From positions 496,001 through 560,000 of the forward strand of contig CAWUEX030000002.1 in assembly GCA_963921305.4 (NCBI GenBank): a DNA stretch of 64,000 nucleotides, in the 5' to 3' direction. Positions within the stretch are counted from its first letter, which is position 1; every line of letters begins with the position of its first letter. Below are positions 25,770 to 34,869 of the stretch, in pieces. Source of the DNA: CAWUEX02 sp963921305 (GTDB lineage Bacteria > Pseudomonadota > Alphaproteobacteria > Rhodospirillales > Rhodospirillaceae). A model generated the notes under the pieces. It was not told the origin of the DNA. It saw nothing but the letters and a program-made list of their open reading frames with translations, and did not search any database. Position numbers and translations under genes: made by a program.

Positions 25770-27401
25770 TTACTTGATCGGCACTTCGGTGCGGAAGATC
25801 TGCTTGTCGAAATCGTCGACAAAGGCATCGATCTTCGCATTCCAAGTGCCCGGGATGATCAGCTGATCGAACATGAAGTGATACATGCCCGGACTAACCA
25901 TTTCGCCCCGGCCGTCGATCCCTTCCAATCCGGCGGTCGGCAGCGACCACGAAATCGACACGTCGACCATCTCGACCGGATTACCGGCGTCGTCCTTGAA
26001 CTCGACCATGACCATGTTCGACCCGGTGCCTGCCGGATCGACGCTGACGGACGCGGTGTACTTGCCCCGCACGATCTCGGCTTGGAAGCCACCGCCCATG
26101 GCCATGCCACCCATGCCGCCTTCCATATCCATGGTGGCGCGCGGCGGGGTGACGAGTGTTAGTGAAACAGCGGCGCCGATGATCAGCACCATGGCACCGT
26201 ATTCGAACTTGATGGTGCGGCGCAGCTTCTCAGGAGCAGCGCCGTCCCCCTTCTCCAAAGCCGGGGTCAGCACCATCTTATTCATCGCGGCCAAACCCAG
26301 AAGTGCGAAGAAGAGCAACACTTTGCCGGTCAGGCGCAGTCCGTAGTCAGACGACAAGATGTTGCTAAAGGACTCCACCTGAATCCAAGAGATGACCACG
26401 CCTGAGAGGTATAAGGCTGCAACAGTCCACACGGCACGATTGGAGAACTGAGTCATCACCGCGCCGGCCTGAGTGACCTCAGCCTCCTGCGCCGTTTTCG
26501 CCAATGGATAGAGCGCGGCGATCCAGAACGCGGCACAGAAAAGATGAACGGCCACCACTGGAGCCATCAACCAAACCGGCGGGGCGGTCGCGGCGTGTCC
26601 TGTTACGAGGAAGCTGGCGACGGACACTGCGCTGCCGAGCACCAACACTCCGGTTGACTTGGCATCCGGCCCCTTGCCGAAGGCGTAGACCAATATCAGA
26701 AGACCAGGAATACCAATGAGCGCACTGGGACCAAGGGTAGACCCAAGTGCCTGGCTCCAGGCACCGGGAGAGAAGAACGCGCCGACCCCCCCCATCACCA
26801 TTTCAGCGCCGCCAAATCCGATCGCGAGCACATAGGTCACAGCGGCAACGATGGCCGAGGTGCGCCCCATGCGGAACACGGACGCTTCGACAGTGGCAGG
26901 CACATTCATTGCGACAAGGAACAAGGCCGCGCCGGCAGCCAACAGCATGGCGGCGTATTGGACGTAACGGTTTATCGTGACGGGCACGATCCAGCCGCTG
27001 GTTTCACCGCCCGCGGCGGCGACGTCGTCCATGGACGCAACAGGCTCACCGACGGCAAACACCACGCTGCCCCCGACCGGATGAGTGTCGGCAGAGATAA
27101 CGCGATAGGTGGCGATATACGTGCCGTTGGGCAGCTCGGCGTTCACGGGCGTGATGACATCGTTGCCGTCTACCACCCACTCGCCGAGATCGCCGACCTC
27201 GGCGCCGGTGCGGTCAAGAATCTTGATGAAAATCGGTCCGACATTTTCGTTGAAGTTGAAAATGATCTCTTTGGGCGACGTGTCTAGGCTCGCTTCTGCC
27301 GCAGGGTTTGATCCTAGCAAGACAGCGTGGGACAAAGCGGTGCCGCTGAGACCTCCGACAAACGGCAAGGCAGCGATAAGGGCAAGGCAGACACGTTTCA
27401 T
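25770..27401 (-). CDS. CopC-CopD fusion with C-terminal YtkA-like domain (YcnJ type)
   Basis: 543 residues from the ATG at 27401 (GGGGAA upstream), which opens a signal peptide ending in TALS; the mature protein begins with His (HAVLLGSNPAA), the Cu(II) ligand of CopC. The CopC beta-sandwich covers residues 25-120, followed by a linker and an eight-helix CopD membrane domain with HLFCAAFWIAALYPL and related His residues. A Met/Gly-rich stretch (DMEGGMGGMAMGGG) precedes a C-terminal YtkA/FixH-like domain. The protein should import or transfer copper from periplasm to cytoplasm. Its upstream gene is YcnI-like, as in Bacillus ycnI-ycnJ operons. Confidence 0.88.
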   Translation of the reverse strand: MKRVCLALIAALPFVGGLSGTALSHAVLLGSNPAAEASLDTSPKEIIFNFNENVGPIFIKILDRTGAEVGDLGEWVVDGNDVITPVNAELPNGTYIATYRVISADTHPVGGSVVFAVGEPVASMDDVAAAGGETSGWIVPVTINRYVQYAAMLLAAGAALFLVAMNVPATVEASVFRMGRTSAIVAAVTYVLAIGFGGAEMVMGGVGAFFSPGAWSQALGSTLGPSALIGIPGLLILVYAFGKGPDAKSTGVLVLGSAVSVASFLVTGHAATAPPVWLMAPVVAVHLFCAAFWIAALYPLAKTAQEAEVTQAGAVMTQFSNRAVWTVAALYLSGVVISWIQVESFSNILSSDYGLRLTGKVLLFFALLGLAAMNKMVLTPALEKGDGAAPEKLRRTIKFEYGAMVLIIGAAVSLTLVTPPRATMDMEGGMGGMAMGGGFQAEIVRGKYTASVSVDPAGTGSNMVMVEFKDDAGNPVEMVDVSISWSLPTAGLEGIDGRGEMVSPGMYHFMFDQLIIPGTWNAKIDAFVDDFDKQIFRTEVPIK

Positions 27402-27461
27402 TGAATTCCCCGACTCTCTGATTCGTCCGGCGCAGCCCGCCGGCTGTGTGTGATGTCTTTT

Positions 27462-27508
27462 CAAAAAAGTGGTGCGGGCCTCCGCAACCCCACGAAGGCC
27501 CGCACCAG
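27462..27508 (-). terminator. Strong intrinsic terminator inside the copper cluster
   Basis: A perfect 12-base-pair stem (27470-27481 with 27496-27507) is followed on the minus strand by a T6 run. It lies after the YcnI-like stop and before the CopC-CopD start. It should stop most transcripts from upstream and lower CopC-CopD and permease expression, unless it is controlled. Confidence 0.85.
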
Positions 27509-27515
27509 TGTCGTA

Positions 27516-28166
27516 TTACTTATTCTCTGCGGTTTGCTCGATAGGAGCCATACCGGTCGTTTCCAGATCCTCGGCTTTCCACTCCCACGGATACTGCGGT
27601 ATCTCAGGCTTGTAGAGGACCGTGTACGGCGCGCCGTGCTGAGTAGAGAACATGAATTCCTCAAACTTCTTACCGAAGTTAGGATCGCTGGTGACCAGCG
27701 ACTCCTCAGGCACGTCAGTGTATGGATCACGGCTTTCAGCGCAGATGTTCACCATCTGCCAGAACAGCACGCGGCCCGGTTCGTCCGGCAGCTTGGCGCG
27801 GAACTTGAAGCCCTCCTGGCGGTTATAGAGCATCGGTGAGGATGGGTTCTTCCAAATGATCGTATCGACTGTGTTGGTGATCGGGCGGCCGCCATCGCCG
27901 GGCACCGGCGGATCGACTTTGCGGAACTCGGTTTCGACTTCCCAGTCGCGGGTGGTGAGTGGCGTAACCCGAAACACACCCTCAGGAATTTTGAGGCGAA
28001 CTTCTGTTACATCCTCGGCCAAGCACCCGTGACCGACACGGGCTTCCAAGTCATGCATATAGCCCGCGGGCGCTGTGAGCTCGGTCATGTAGTTGTGGGC
28101 GGATGCGGAACCGGCGACAAACGCCGCTGCCGTGATCGCCGTTGCGAGAAGTGTTTTCTTGAGCAT
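27516..28166 (-). CDS. YcnI-like (DUF1775) periplasmic copper protein
   Basis: 216 residues from the ATG at 28166 (GGGAGGG upstream). The signal peptide ends SASA, and the mature protein starts with His (HNYMTELTAPAGY). YcnI/DUF1775 proteins bind Cu(II) through a monohistidine brace using this N-terminal His and a nearby Glu plus a Trp; the sequence keeps GHGC and several Trp residues (DWEVETEFRK, IIWKNPSSP). Three Cys residues (HGCLAEDV, NICAESRD) are unusual. It is followed by the copC-copD gene, the same order as in Bacillus. It probably buffers or hands over copper in the periplasm. Confidence 0.85.
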   Translation of the reverse strand: MLKKTLLATAITAAAFVAGSASAHNYMTELTAPAGYMHDLEARVGHGCLAEDVTEVRLKIPEGVFRVTPLTTRDWEVETEFRKVDPPVPGDGGRPITNTVDTIIWKNPSSPMLYNRQEGFKFRAKLPDEPGRVLFWQMVNICAESRDPYTDVPEESLVTSDPNFGKKFEEFMFSTQHGAPYTVLYKPEIPQYPWEWKAEDLETTGMAPIEQTAENK

Positions 28167-28252
28167 GTATCCCTCCCAGGGTGCTTTGAATGAGAATAAA
28201 CGGCCTAACATTTCGGGGATTTATAGGCAGATGTTAGCAACACCTGCCCGGG

Positions 28253-29512
28253 TCAGGAAACCTTATAAGCAACTGTTCCAGGCGGATTTTCAAACCACCC
28301 GGGATCGCCCTCCCCGTCCAGGGTCTCCCTGATCTTAACAACCGTAAACATGCCGCCCATCTCCAGGTTTCCGAACGGCCCCTCACCCATCATCATCGGC
28401 AAGGTGTTTTCCGGGCCCGGCATGAACTTCGCGTGTTCCTGGTGCTCGGCCATGCCGTTCTCGCCCATGGCCATGAAGCCGGGAATTTTCTGCATCAGGC
28501 GCATGGCCACTTGGCTCTGATCGACCCCCAGTGGATTGGGGATGTCGTGGCCCATCGCATTCATGGTGTGGTGCGAGAAATGACAGTGAAACGCCCAGTC
28601 GCCAGGAATGGCATCGAACTCAATATCCCGGGTCTGGCCGACGCCGACGATCTCGGTCGTCTCGGGCCGCCACAGCGCCTTGGGCCAACGGCCGCCATCT
28701 GATCCGGTGACGACGAATTGATGACCATGTAGGTGCATCGGGTGATTCCACATCGAGAGATTGCCGATGCGAATGCGTACCCGGTCGTCCCGCTGGGCGA
28801 TGGGGTATTCGATCGCCGGGAACACCTTGCTGTTCATCGTCCACAGATCAAACTCGACCATCACGTTGGGATCGGGGCGGTAGGTGCCGGGATGAATTGC
28901 CCAATTGTGCAGCATGATGGCGTAGTCGCGGTCGATGGTGTTGAACGGCTCGCCATCGCGCGGATGAATAATGAACATGCCCATCATGCCGACGGCCAAT
29001 TGCACCATCTCATCCGCGTGCGGGTGGTACATGTGGGTGCCGTGCTGGATGAGGTCGAACTCATAGGCAAACGTTTCGCCAGGCGGAATGTGAGGCTGAC
29101 TCAGGCCACCGACTCCGTCCATGCCACTGGGCAGCAGTAACCCGTGCCAGTGAATGGTGGTGTGCTCCGGCAGGTTGTTGGTGACGAGAATGCGGACGCG
29201 GTCACCCTCGACCGCTTCAATGGTCGGCCCGGGCGTCGAGCCGTTGTAGCCCCAGCACTTGGCGGTCATGCCGGGAGCGAACTCGTGCTCAACCTCTTCG
29301 GCGATGAGGTGGAACTCCTTCACTCCATCCTTCATCACAAACGGCAGGGTCGAACCGTTGGGTGTTTTCACCGGTGTGTAGGGCAGCGGCGTGCGCGGAC
29401 GGGCTGCAACAGTTTCAGACTCCGAGTTGTCCTGAGCCTGGGCTTTGCCGAAGACAGCAGCACCGGCACCGGCAACGAGGGACGATAAAAGAGAACGGCG
29501 CGCGCGGTTCAT
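28253..29512 (-). CDS. Multicopper oxidase (CueO/CopA-type)
   Basis: 419 residues with a twin-arginine-like signal (NRARRSLLSSLVAGAGAAVFG). The four copper motifs are all present: HWHG, HPHADE, HPMHLHGH and HCHFSHHTMNAM, the last giving the type-1 Cys and an axial Met. A Met-rich loop near the end (MAMGENGMAEHQEHAKFM) is typical of cuprous oxidases and probably binds Cu(I). It would oxidise periplasmic Cu(I) to Cu(II). The ATG overlaps the stop of the TolC-type gene, so translation is coupled. Confidence 0.93.
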   Translation of the reverse strand: MNRARRSLLSSLVAGAGAAVFGKAQAQDNSESETVAARPRTPLPYTPVKTPNGSTLPFVMKDGVKEFHLIAEEVEHEFAPGMTAKCWGYNGSTPGPTIEAVEGDRVRILVTNNLPEHTTIHWHGLLLPSGMDGVGGLSQPHIPPGETFAYEFDLIQHGTHMYHPHADEMVQLAVGMMGMFIIHPRDGEPFNTIDRDYAIMLHNWAIHPGTYRPDPNVMVEFDLWTMNSKVFPAIEYPIAQRDDRVRIRIGNLSMWNHPMHLHGHQFVVTGSDGGRWPKALWRPETTEIVGVGQTRDIEFDAIPGDWAFHCHFSHHTMNAMGHDIPNPLGVDQSQVAMRLMQKIPGFMAMGENGMAEHQEHAKFMPGPENTLPMMMGEGPFGNLEMGGMFTVVKIRETLDGEGDPGWFENPPGTVAYKVS

Positions 29513-30900
29513 GACGCGTCTCCTGTGAGTTGAGCGGTTTGGGGAGAAGGCAGGCGCCCACCGACAGCGGCTTGCAACGCCGCACGGGCGATCCAGTAGT
29601 CTGTCAACGCCTCGAGATATTCCAGATAGGTCTCGTTTTCATGTTGTTCGGCTTCGATGACCTCGAAGGCGCCAGTGAGCATGAAGTTGTAATCTTTCAG
29701 AGTCAGCTGAGTGATTTGCTGCTTCAGCGGCAGTACATTTTCACGAATGCGAAGGGCTTTGGCACGGTTTGCGGTCATGCCGGCCTGGGCTTTGCGCACC
29801 TCGGCCCGCACGAACTGTTCACGGGCGCGCAACGTGTCCTGCGCCGCGCGCAGGCTCAGAGTTGCTTGGGTGACCGCAGCCTGACCCTGATCGAAGACCG
29901 GCAGCGGAATTTCCAGTCCGGGGCCGATCAGCCACTCTCCCTCCGGTTCACGTTCAGCACTGACCCCGAGTTCGGCTTCGTCGATCAGGCGGAAATTCTC
30001 GGTCAGCCCCAAATCTTCGGCGGCGGCCTGCACATCAGCGCGCAGGGACTGCAGGTCAAACCGCTCGCGCAAGGCCCGGTCTTCGAGACCTTCAAACGCC
30101 AGCGCCACATCGGGCACAGCGGGCACCCGCCGCGGCATCGACCACTCGGCCCCCGGCGCGAGCCCGAGAATCCCAACCAAGTGGACTTCGGTTTCGGAGA
30201 CAGCGTACTCGGCGTCGATCAACGCCAATGCCGCCTCTTCCGCCTCGGCCTGGTGTTCGGCGAGTTCCAGGTCAGAGAAGTTTCCGGCTGTATGAAAAGC
30301 GGTGGCGAGGTCAACTGCGTCCTTGGCCGTGCCAGAAATCTCAGCGTAGGTGTCTTTCCTATTCCGCGCGCCAAGATGCTCGAAGTACGCCTCTTTGACT
30401 TCGGCAGCGAAATGCACGAGCTCTGCCGCGACCTCCAGCTTGACCGCTTCGTACTCGGCTTCGGCCACTTTCTGCTTGGCCGGGCGCATGAGCAGATCGA
30501 GAAAGTTTTGCACCAGACCAAACTCGAGATTGGTGCCATCTTCCGTGGACGGGCGCACCATGACCTCGAACATGGGATTGTGCAGCAGACCGGCTTCAAC
30601 GACGTCGGCCTGGGCAATGCCGATGGCGGTGTAGAGCGCTTGGATCGAGCGATTGTTGAGCAAGGCGACGGCTACCGCGGTGTCCGCTGTAAGTGGCTCA
30701 GCAAGAATTTCGGCGAGGCGCGCATCAACGGCGGCGTCTTCGGAACCTCCCGTGCGCCACGTCACCCGTTCCGGCAAGCGGTCTTGGACCGTTGCGCCGA
30801 GGTCGGCAAACGCGGCATCGGGATCAGGTGTCGCGCAACCCGCGAGTGCCAAAAGGCTCGCAGCGGCAATACATTTAGAAATGGATGGGAGCTCTCCCAT
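29509..30900 (-). CDS. TolC-family outer-membrane lipoprotein of the copper cluster
   Basis: 463 residues from the ATG at 30900. A lipoprotein signal (CIAAASLLALAGC) gives a lipidated Cys. The body shows the two OEP repeats of TolC-like channels, with helical stretches (FAAEVKEAYFEHLGARN, VRAEVRKAQAGMTANRAKAL) and final YLEYLEALTDYWIARAALQAAVGG. The usual partner RND pump is missing. In copper operons of this type the gene sits before the oxidase and may act without an RND partner. Ribosome-binding site is weak. Confidence 0.88.
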   Translation of the reverse strand: MGELPSISKCIAAASLLALAGCATPDPDAAFADLGATVQDRLPERVTWRTGGSEDAAVDARLAEILAEPLTADTAVAVALLNNRSIQALYTAIGIAQADVVEAGLLHNPMFEVMVRPSTEDGTNLEFGLVQNFLDLLMRPAKQKVAEAEYEAVKLEVAAELVHFAAEVKEAYFEHLGARNRKDTYAEISGTAKDAVDLATAFHTAGNFSDLELAEHQAEAEEAALALIDAEYAVSETEVHLVGILGLAPGAEWSMPRRVPAVPDVALAFEGLEDRALRERFDLQSLRADVQAAAEDLGLTENFRLIDEAELGVSAEREPEGEWLIGPGLEIPLPVFDQGQAAVTQATLSLRAAQDTLRAREQFVRAEVRKAQAGMTANRAKALRIRENVLPLKQQITQLTLKDYNFMLTGAFEVIEAEQHENETYLEYLEALTDYWIARAALQAAVGGRLPSPQTAQLTGDAS

Positions 30901-30983
30901 AGTCGTCACTCTCTGTCTGCAAACAACGAATGCCGGCGCGCAGCCGGCAGGTATGGCGCGTGGAAACACGCAAACAGAGAGGC

Positions 30984-31361
30984 TTAAATGCGGAGACGTT
31001 GGGTCGTTAAATACAGCGCAGTGGGCGGTGGCGCCCGGGCTAAAACCAAACGCGGGATTAGTTGCGTCTGCAGCGACGGCGCTATTGCGGCCGTGGCGGA
31101 TTGCGGCAGGTCGATCTCGTGTACTGACAGGCGATCGGGAACAACGGCAATCAGGTGGTCGAGATCAACCGCGTCGCACAGAGAGGCGCAGGTGGCCGCG
31201 AACAGATTGGGCTCGGGTACATGATGATCGGTGCAAGGCTCGGACGCTGTCTCAGCGGCAACAGCCGGGGCGTGGGAGACCGACACAACAGACACGACCA
31301 GGGCCACTGCAAAACTCAATGCGGTCAACGCAGCAGTATATCGGGCCGGCATGCGCAGCAC
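30984..31361 (-). CDS. Small exported Cys/His protein at the head of the copper cluster
   Basis: 125 residues from a GTG start at 31361 preceded by GAGGGA; the ATG nine bases later is an alternative. A signal-like hydrophobic segment (ALTALSFAVALVVSVVSVSHAP) is followed by Cys43, His46, His47, Cys58 and Cys62, a plausible metal site, and a Pro-rich C-terminus ending APPPTALYLTTQRLRI. Small proteins with this combination often head copper operons (CopL/DUF2946-like). No reliable family match; function inferred from position. Confidence 0.6.
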   Translation of the reverse strand: MLRMPARYTAALTALSFAVALVVSVVSVSHAPAVAAETASEPCTDHHVPEPNLFAATCASLCDAVDLDHLIAVVPDRLSVHEIDLPQSATAAIAPSLQTQLIPRLVLARAPPPTALYLTTQRLRI

Positions 31362-31486
31362 GTTGCTATCCCTCGAGTCAAACCGGTCAACGTTATGCCC
31401 CGCCAGAGCGGTCAAAGTCCAGCCAGCGGTGGCGGTCGAGCGTGGATTGCGCTACGACACTCCCAGGAAAGCCCAGGAGTTCCGCC
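31362..31486. promoter_or_regulatory. Divergent promoter region of the copper cluster and the SDR gene
   Basis: Both genes start outwards from this 125-base gap. On the minus strand TTTGACC, TTGACC and TTGACT recur within about 45 bases upstream of the copper cluster, a possible response-regulator direct repeat. No CueR-type CTTCC-N7-GGAAG dyad is present here. AGGAGT at 31475-31480 is the ribosome-binding site of the SDR gene. Confidence 0.4.
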
Positions 31487-32389
31487 ATGTCCAGCCCGTA
31501 CCAGCCCGATTCCACCCGTTCTCTGAACGGCCGTACCTTGTTTATTACCGGCGGCAGCCGGGGAATCGGCCTGGCCATCGCCAAGCGCGCGGCGATGGAT
31601 GGCGCCAATGTCGCCATCGCAGCAAAAACAACGGAGCCTCATCCCAAGCTGCCGGGCACCATCCATACGGCAGCGAAAGAGATCGAAGAGGCCGGCGGCA
31701 AAGCACTTGCGATCCAGATGGACCTACGCGACGACGACAACGTCGCGGCGGCAGTCGCCAAGACAGTCGAGACCTTCGGCGGGATCGATATTTTGATCAA
31801 CAATGCCAGCGCGGTGGCGCTGGGCGGCGTGGCCGAGATTCCCATGAAGCGTTTCGACCTCATGCACCAGATCAATCTGCGCGGTACGGTGTTGGCGGCA
31901 AAGACGTGCCTGCCCCACCTAAAGGAGGGCACCAACCCGCACGTGTTAACGCTGTCGCCGCCGCCGAGCCTCGACCCGATGTGGTACAAAGGCACCTTAC
32001 CCTACACTTTGGCGAAGATGGGTATGAGCTTCGCCACCATCGGCTTGGCGCAGGACTTCAAAGAGCATGGTATTGCGGCGAACGCGCTTTGGCCGCGCAC
32101 CGCAATCGATACTGCCGCGATTCGCTATGAGTTGGGCGGCGATGCCATGACCAAACACTGCCGTACGACGGACATTGTTGCAGACGCGGCACATGCCATT
32201 CTGACCCGGGACTCAAAATCGTGTACGGGCAATTTCTTCCTTGACGATGACGTACTAGCGGAAGAAGGCGTGGACGACCTAGCACCCTATGCCATCGAAC
32301 CCGGGCAGCCTTTGCTGCTCGACTTCTATTTGGAGTCGGGACCCGGCGGAACGCTAGACGGGTACCTGCGCATGCCAGTGGGCGACTAA
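31487..32389 (+). CDS. Short-chain dehydrogenase (HSDL2-like)
   Basis: 300 residues from the ATG at 31487 with AGGAGT upstream; a much longer frame upstream runs across the copper cluster and is rejected. The SDR fold is clear: TGGSRGIGLAIAKR for NAD(P), NNAS, and YTLAKMG with Tyr and Lys of the catalytic site. The C-terminal extension and the LSPPPSLDP segment resemble HSDL2-type enzymes. Substrate not known. Its stop is three bases from the stop of the convergent flavoenzyme. Confidence 0.88.
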   Translation: MSSPYQPDSTRSLNGRTLFITGGSRGIGLAIAKRAAMDGANVAIAAKTTEPHPKLPGTIHTAAKEIEEAGGKALAIQMDLRDDDNVAAAVAKTVETFGGIDILINNASAVALGGVAEIPMKRFDLMHQINLRGTVLAAKTCLPHLKEGTNPHVLTLSPPPSLDPMWYKGTLPYTLAKMGMSFATIGLAQDFKEHGIAANALWPRTAIDTAAIRYELGGDAMTKHCRTTDIVADAAHAILTRDSKSCTGNFFLDDDVLAEEGVDDLAPYAIEPGQPLLLDFYLESGPGGTLDGYLRMPVGD

Positions 32390-32392
32390 AAT

Positions 32393-34348
32393 CTAGATCG
32401 AGCGCGCCAACTTGGCCGCATCGGACGTCGCCGCCCACAGCCCACGCGGCGCGACACAGTCTCCAACGGCGTGACCGTGACCCTCCCCCACGGGCGCTTC
32501 AGTTCCGGTGTTGAGGACCACGGCGTCAAACGGACCGATCGACTCGTCATCCGACACATAGACTTGTCGGCCCTCAACACGTTGCACCAGCGTCTCCGTG
32601 TGAATCGTGATGTCGTCCCGCCTTAGCCGCGCGGCAACGCTTTTGATTTCCCAGGTTAGAGTCAGCGCCGCCTCGCCGAGACCGCGCTCCGGCGTGGTGA
32701 CGGTGACATGAGACACAGCCGGGTCGTCGGCCAGGGTTTCAACCAGAGACACCGCCGGCCACCCGCCTTCTTCATCAATGACCAGAACGTGCCCTGTCAC
32801 GGTTGCAGCGCCGGATAGGACGTCGCGCCCGGACGGGCATGCGCCGGCGCCCGGGATGCCGTCGAACAGATAGGGGCGCAGACGCCAGATCGCGGTGTGG
32901 CCCGGCGCTGCACCCAGGGCCCAGATGACGTCGTCAGCGTCGAGATCTGTGTCTGGCGTGACCTCGGTCTTGAGGTGGACCCGCACTTGCAGGCGCTCAA
33001 GCTCATCGCGGAACCACTGCAGTGCGGGCTGCATCTCAGCGCGGTTGGGGGCTTCGGCAGCAAGTTTAAACTGACCACCCAATTCTCCGCTCCGCTCGTA
33101 AAGGTCGACGCGATGGCCACGTAGCGCCAGCACCCGCGCAGCCTCCATGCCTGCAGGCCCACCGCCGACGACGGCGACACGCTTCGGCTGAGACGTGGGC
33201 TCGGGATCAGTCAACTCGTGTTCACGCCCAGCAGCGGGATTGATCACACAGGACCCGGGCAGGCCCCTAAAGACAAAGCCGACACAGGCCTGATTGCACG
33301 ACATGCACGGACGAATGCGGTTCGTTTCGCCGGATTCAATCTTGCGCCCCCAGTCGGGGTCGGCGATCCAGGTGCGCGCCATGGCAACGATGTCAGCCGA
33401 ACCGCTGGCGATAGCCTCTTCAGCATCCCCGGGGGAACGAATGCGTCCGGCGATGACGACAGGCACCGAAAGCGCCGCTTTGAAGGCCTTGCCTTCTTCG
33501 CGCAATTGTACGCGCGGCTGAGCCATATGCGGAATGGAGGACGACTGCGGTGGCGCCCAGCCCGAACCGGTCATCACACTGACATAGTCGACGAGACCCG
33601 CATCAGCCATAGCCTTCATACTGGCAACGGACTCCTCGAGGCCATAGTCGACAGGTGAGCCTGGAATGTCATGGCGCGCGGAAGTGCGGACACCGACGGC
33701 AATATCACCGCCGACCTGCTCCCGGATCGATTCCAAAATTTGCCGTACGAAGCGAATACGGTTTTCGAACGAGCCACCGTAGGCGTCGGTGCGACGATTG
33801 AGAACCGGCGACAGAAACGACCCGAGCAAATAGTCGGTGGAGGTTTGCAACTCGATGGCGTCGAGCTCCGCCTCTTTGCAGCGCCGCGCGGCTTCGCCAT
33901 AGGCGACGATCAGATCCTTGATCTCGGCTTCGGTAATCTGCTTAGGCACCTCTCCCGCTTGATTGGGCACAGGCGACGGCGCCAATGCGTAATCTCCGCG
34001 GATGAAGCTGTCCTTGTGGCCGCCATGCCACAGCGTGATCGCCAAACGGGACCCTGCAGCACGAATATCCTCGGCGCTGTGCCGCAGGCTTGGGATGACC
34101 TCGTCGGTGTAAAGGCGAATGCCGAGGCTACGGCTGACCGTGCTTTGATGAACCGGCGCGGATTCGCTGCCGACCATAGCCGCGCCGCCGCGGGCGCGGG
34201 CCATCAGGTAGGCGTGGAAGCGGTCACTGATGCCGACCTGTCCATCGCCTAGCGCCATGCCGTGCCCGCTCATTACCGCGCGGTGACGCAGTGTGATCGG
34301 ACCCAGCTTGATTGGCGAGAGAAGGTTCGGGAATTGCGCCTGTGTCAT
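32393..34348 (-). CDS. OYE-like FMN/FAD/Fe-S oxidoreductase (dienoyl-CoA reductase type)
   Basis: 651 residues. The N-terminal TIM barrel binds FMN (FLSPVLNRRTDAYGGSFENR), the middle Cys cluster CMSCNQAC-V-G...GSC holds a [4Fe-4S] centre, and the C-terminal half has an FAD/NAD(P) domain (VAVVGGGPAGMEAARVLALRGHRVDLYE). This is the architecture of 2,4-dienoyl-CoA reductase FadH and of trimethylamine dehydrogenase. The usual HGAHGY active-site segment reads QTSTDY here, so the canonical proton donor is absent and FadH activity is doubtful. It is the last gene of a six-gene operon starting at 38478. Confidence 0.82.
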   Translation of the reverse strand: MTQAQFPNLLSPIKLGPITLRHRAVMSGHGMALGDGQVGISDRFHAYLMARARGGAAMVGSESAPVHQSTVSRSLGIRLYTDEVIPSLRHSAEDIRAAGSRLAITLWHGGHKDSFIRGDYALAPSPVPNQAGEVPKQITEAEIKDLIVAYGEAARRCKEAELDAIELQTSTDYLLGSFLSPVLNRRTDAYGGSFENRIRFVRQILESIREQVGGDIAVGVRTSARHDIPGSPVDYGLEESVASMKAMADAGLVDYVSVMTGSGWAPPQSSSIPHMAQPRVQLREEGKAFKAALSVPVVIAGRIRSPGDAEEAIASGSADIVAMARTWIADPDWGRKIESGETNRIRPCMSCNQACVGFVFRGLPGSCVINPAAGREHELTDPEPTSQPKRVAVVGGGPAGMEAARVLALRGHRVDLYERSGELGGQFKLAAEAPNRAEMQPALQWFRDELERLQVRVHLKTEVTPDTDLDADDVIWALGAAPGHTAIWRLRPYLFDGIPGAGACPSGRDVLSGAATVTGHVLVIDEEGGWPAVSLVETLADDPAVSHVTVTTPERGLGEAALTLTWEIKSVAARLRRDDITIHTETLVQRVEGRQVYVSDDESIGPFDAVVLNTGTEAPVGEGHGHAVGDCVAPRGLWAATSDAAKLARSI

Positions 34349-34359
34349 TCAGACGTTTG

Positions 34360-34860
34360 TCATTCAGACTTGGGCATGATGAAGTCGTAGTAGAATGACG
34401 TCGGTGTTTCCGTCGGTCCGAAGGGGCCGGGCACCTTGTTGCTGAAGGGCTCCAGACTTTTCATGTAAGCCGCCAAGGCGTAGGCATCTTCGTCGGTCAT
34501 TTTTGCAAACGCGCGCCACGGCATCACCGGTGAGAGAATCCGTCCGTCAGGCCGTACCCCGGTGCGAATGGCCGTGACAATCTCGTCTTCACTCCACGCG
34601 CCGAGGCCGGTTTCCATATCCGGGGTCAGATTGGGTCCGTAATACACACCGGAGAATGGGATGGCGTAACCGACCTCACTGCCGCCGAGTTCGGGTCCGC
34701 GCTCGCCGCCCGACAACACGCCCGGCGTATGGCATTCGGCACACACCATGACGTGGCTGAGGTATTCACCCCTTTCAACCTGCGTTTCGGCTGAGGCCGA
34801 TGGTGAGAGCGATAACGCCAAAGCGCCAACAACGGTGCGCAACAAAGATATTCTAACCAC
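34360..34860 (-). CDS. Exported mono-haem cytochrome c
   Basis: 166 residues from a GTG start with AGGAG upstream. Signal peptide GALALSLSPSASA, then the haem-binding CAECH and, near the C-terminus, a Met-containing PVMPWRAFAKMTDEDAYALAAYMKS segment, as in class I c-type cytochromes of sorbitol/alcohol dehydrogenase systems. It likely accepts electrons from a partner oxidoreductase in the periplasm. It lies between the glutaredoxin-DinB fusion and the OYE-like enzyme, both cytoplasmic by sequence. Confidence 0.88.
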   Translation of the reverse strand: MVRISLLRTVVGALALSLSPSASAETQVERGEYLSHVMVCAECHTPGVLSGGERGPELGGSEVGYAIPFSGVYYGPNLTPDMETGLGAWSEDEIVTAIRTGVRPDGRILSPVMPWRAFAKMTDEDAYALAAYMKSLEPFSNKVPGPFGPTETPTSFYYDFIMPKSE

Positions 34861-34869
34861 TGTATTCTC

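Noticed and set aside
30653..31486. Long N-terminal extension of the SDR frame
   Set aside because: It runs antisense through the TolC-like and Cys/His genes; the SDR has its own ATG and ribosome-binding site at 31487.
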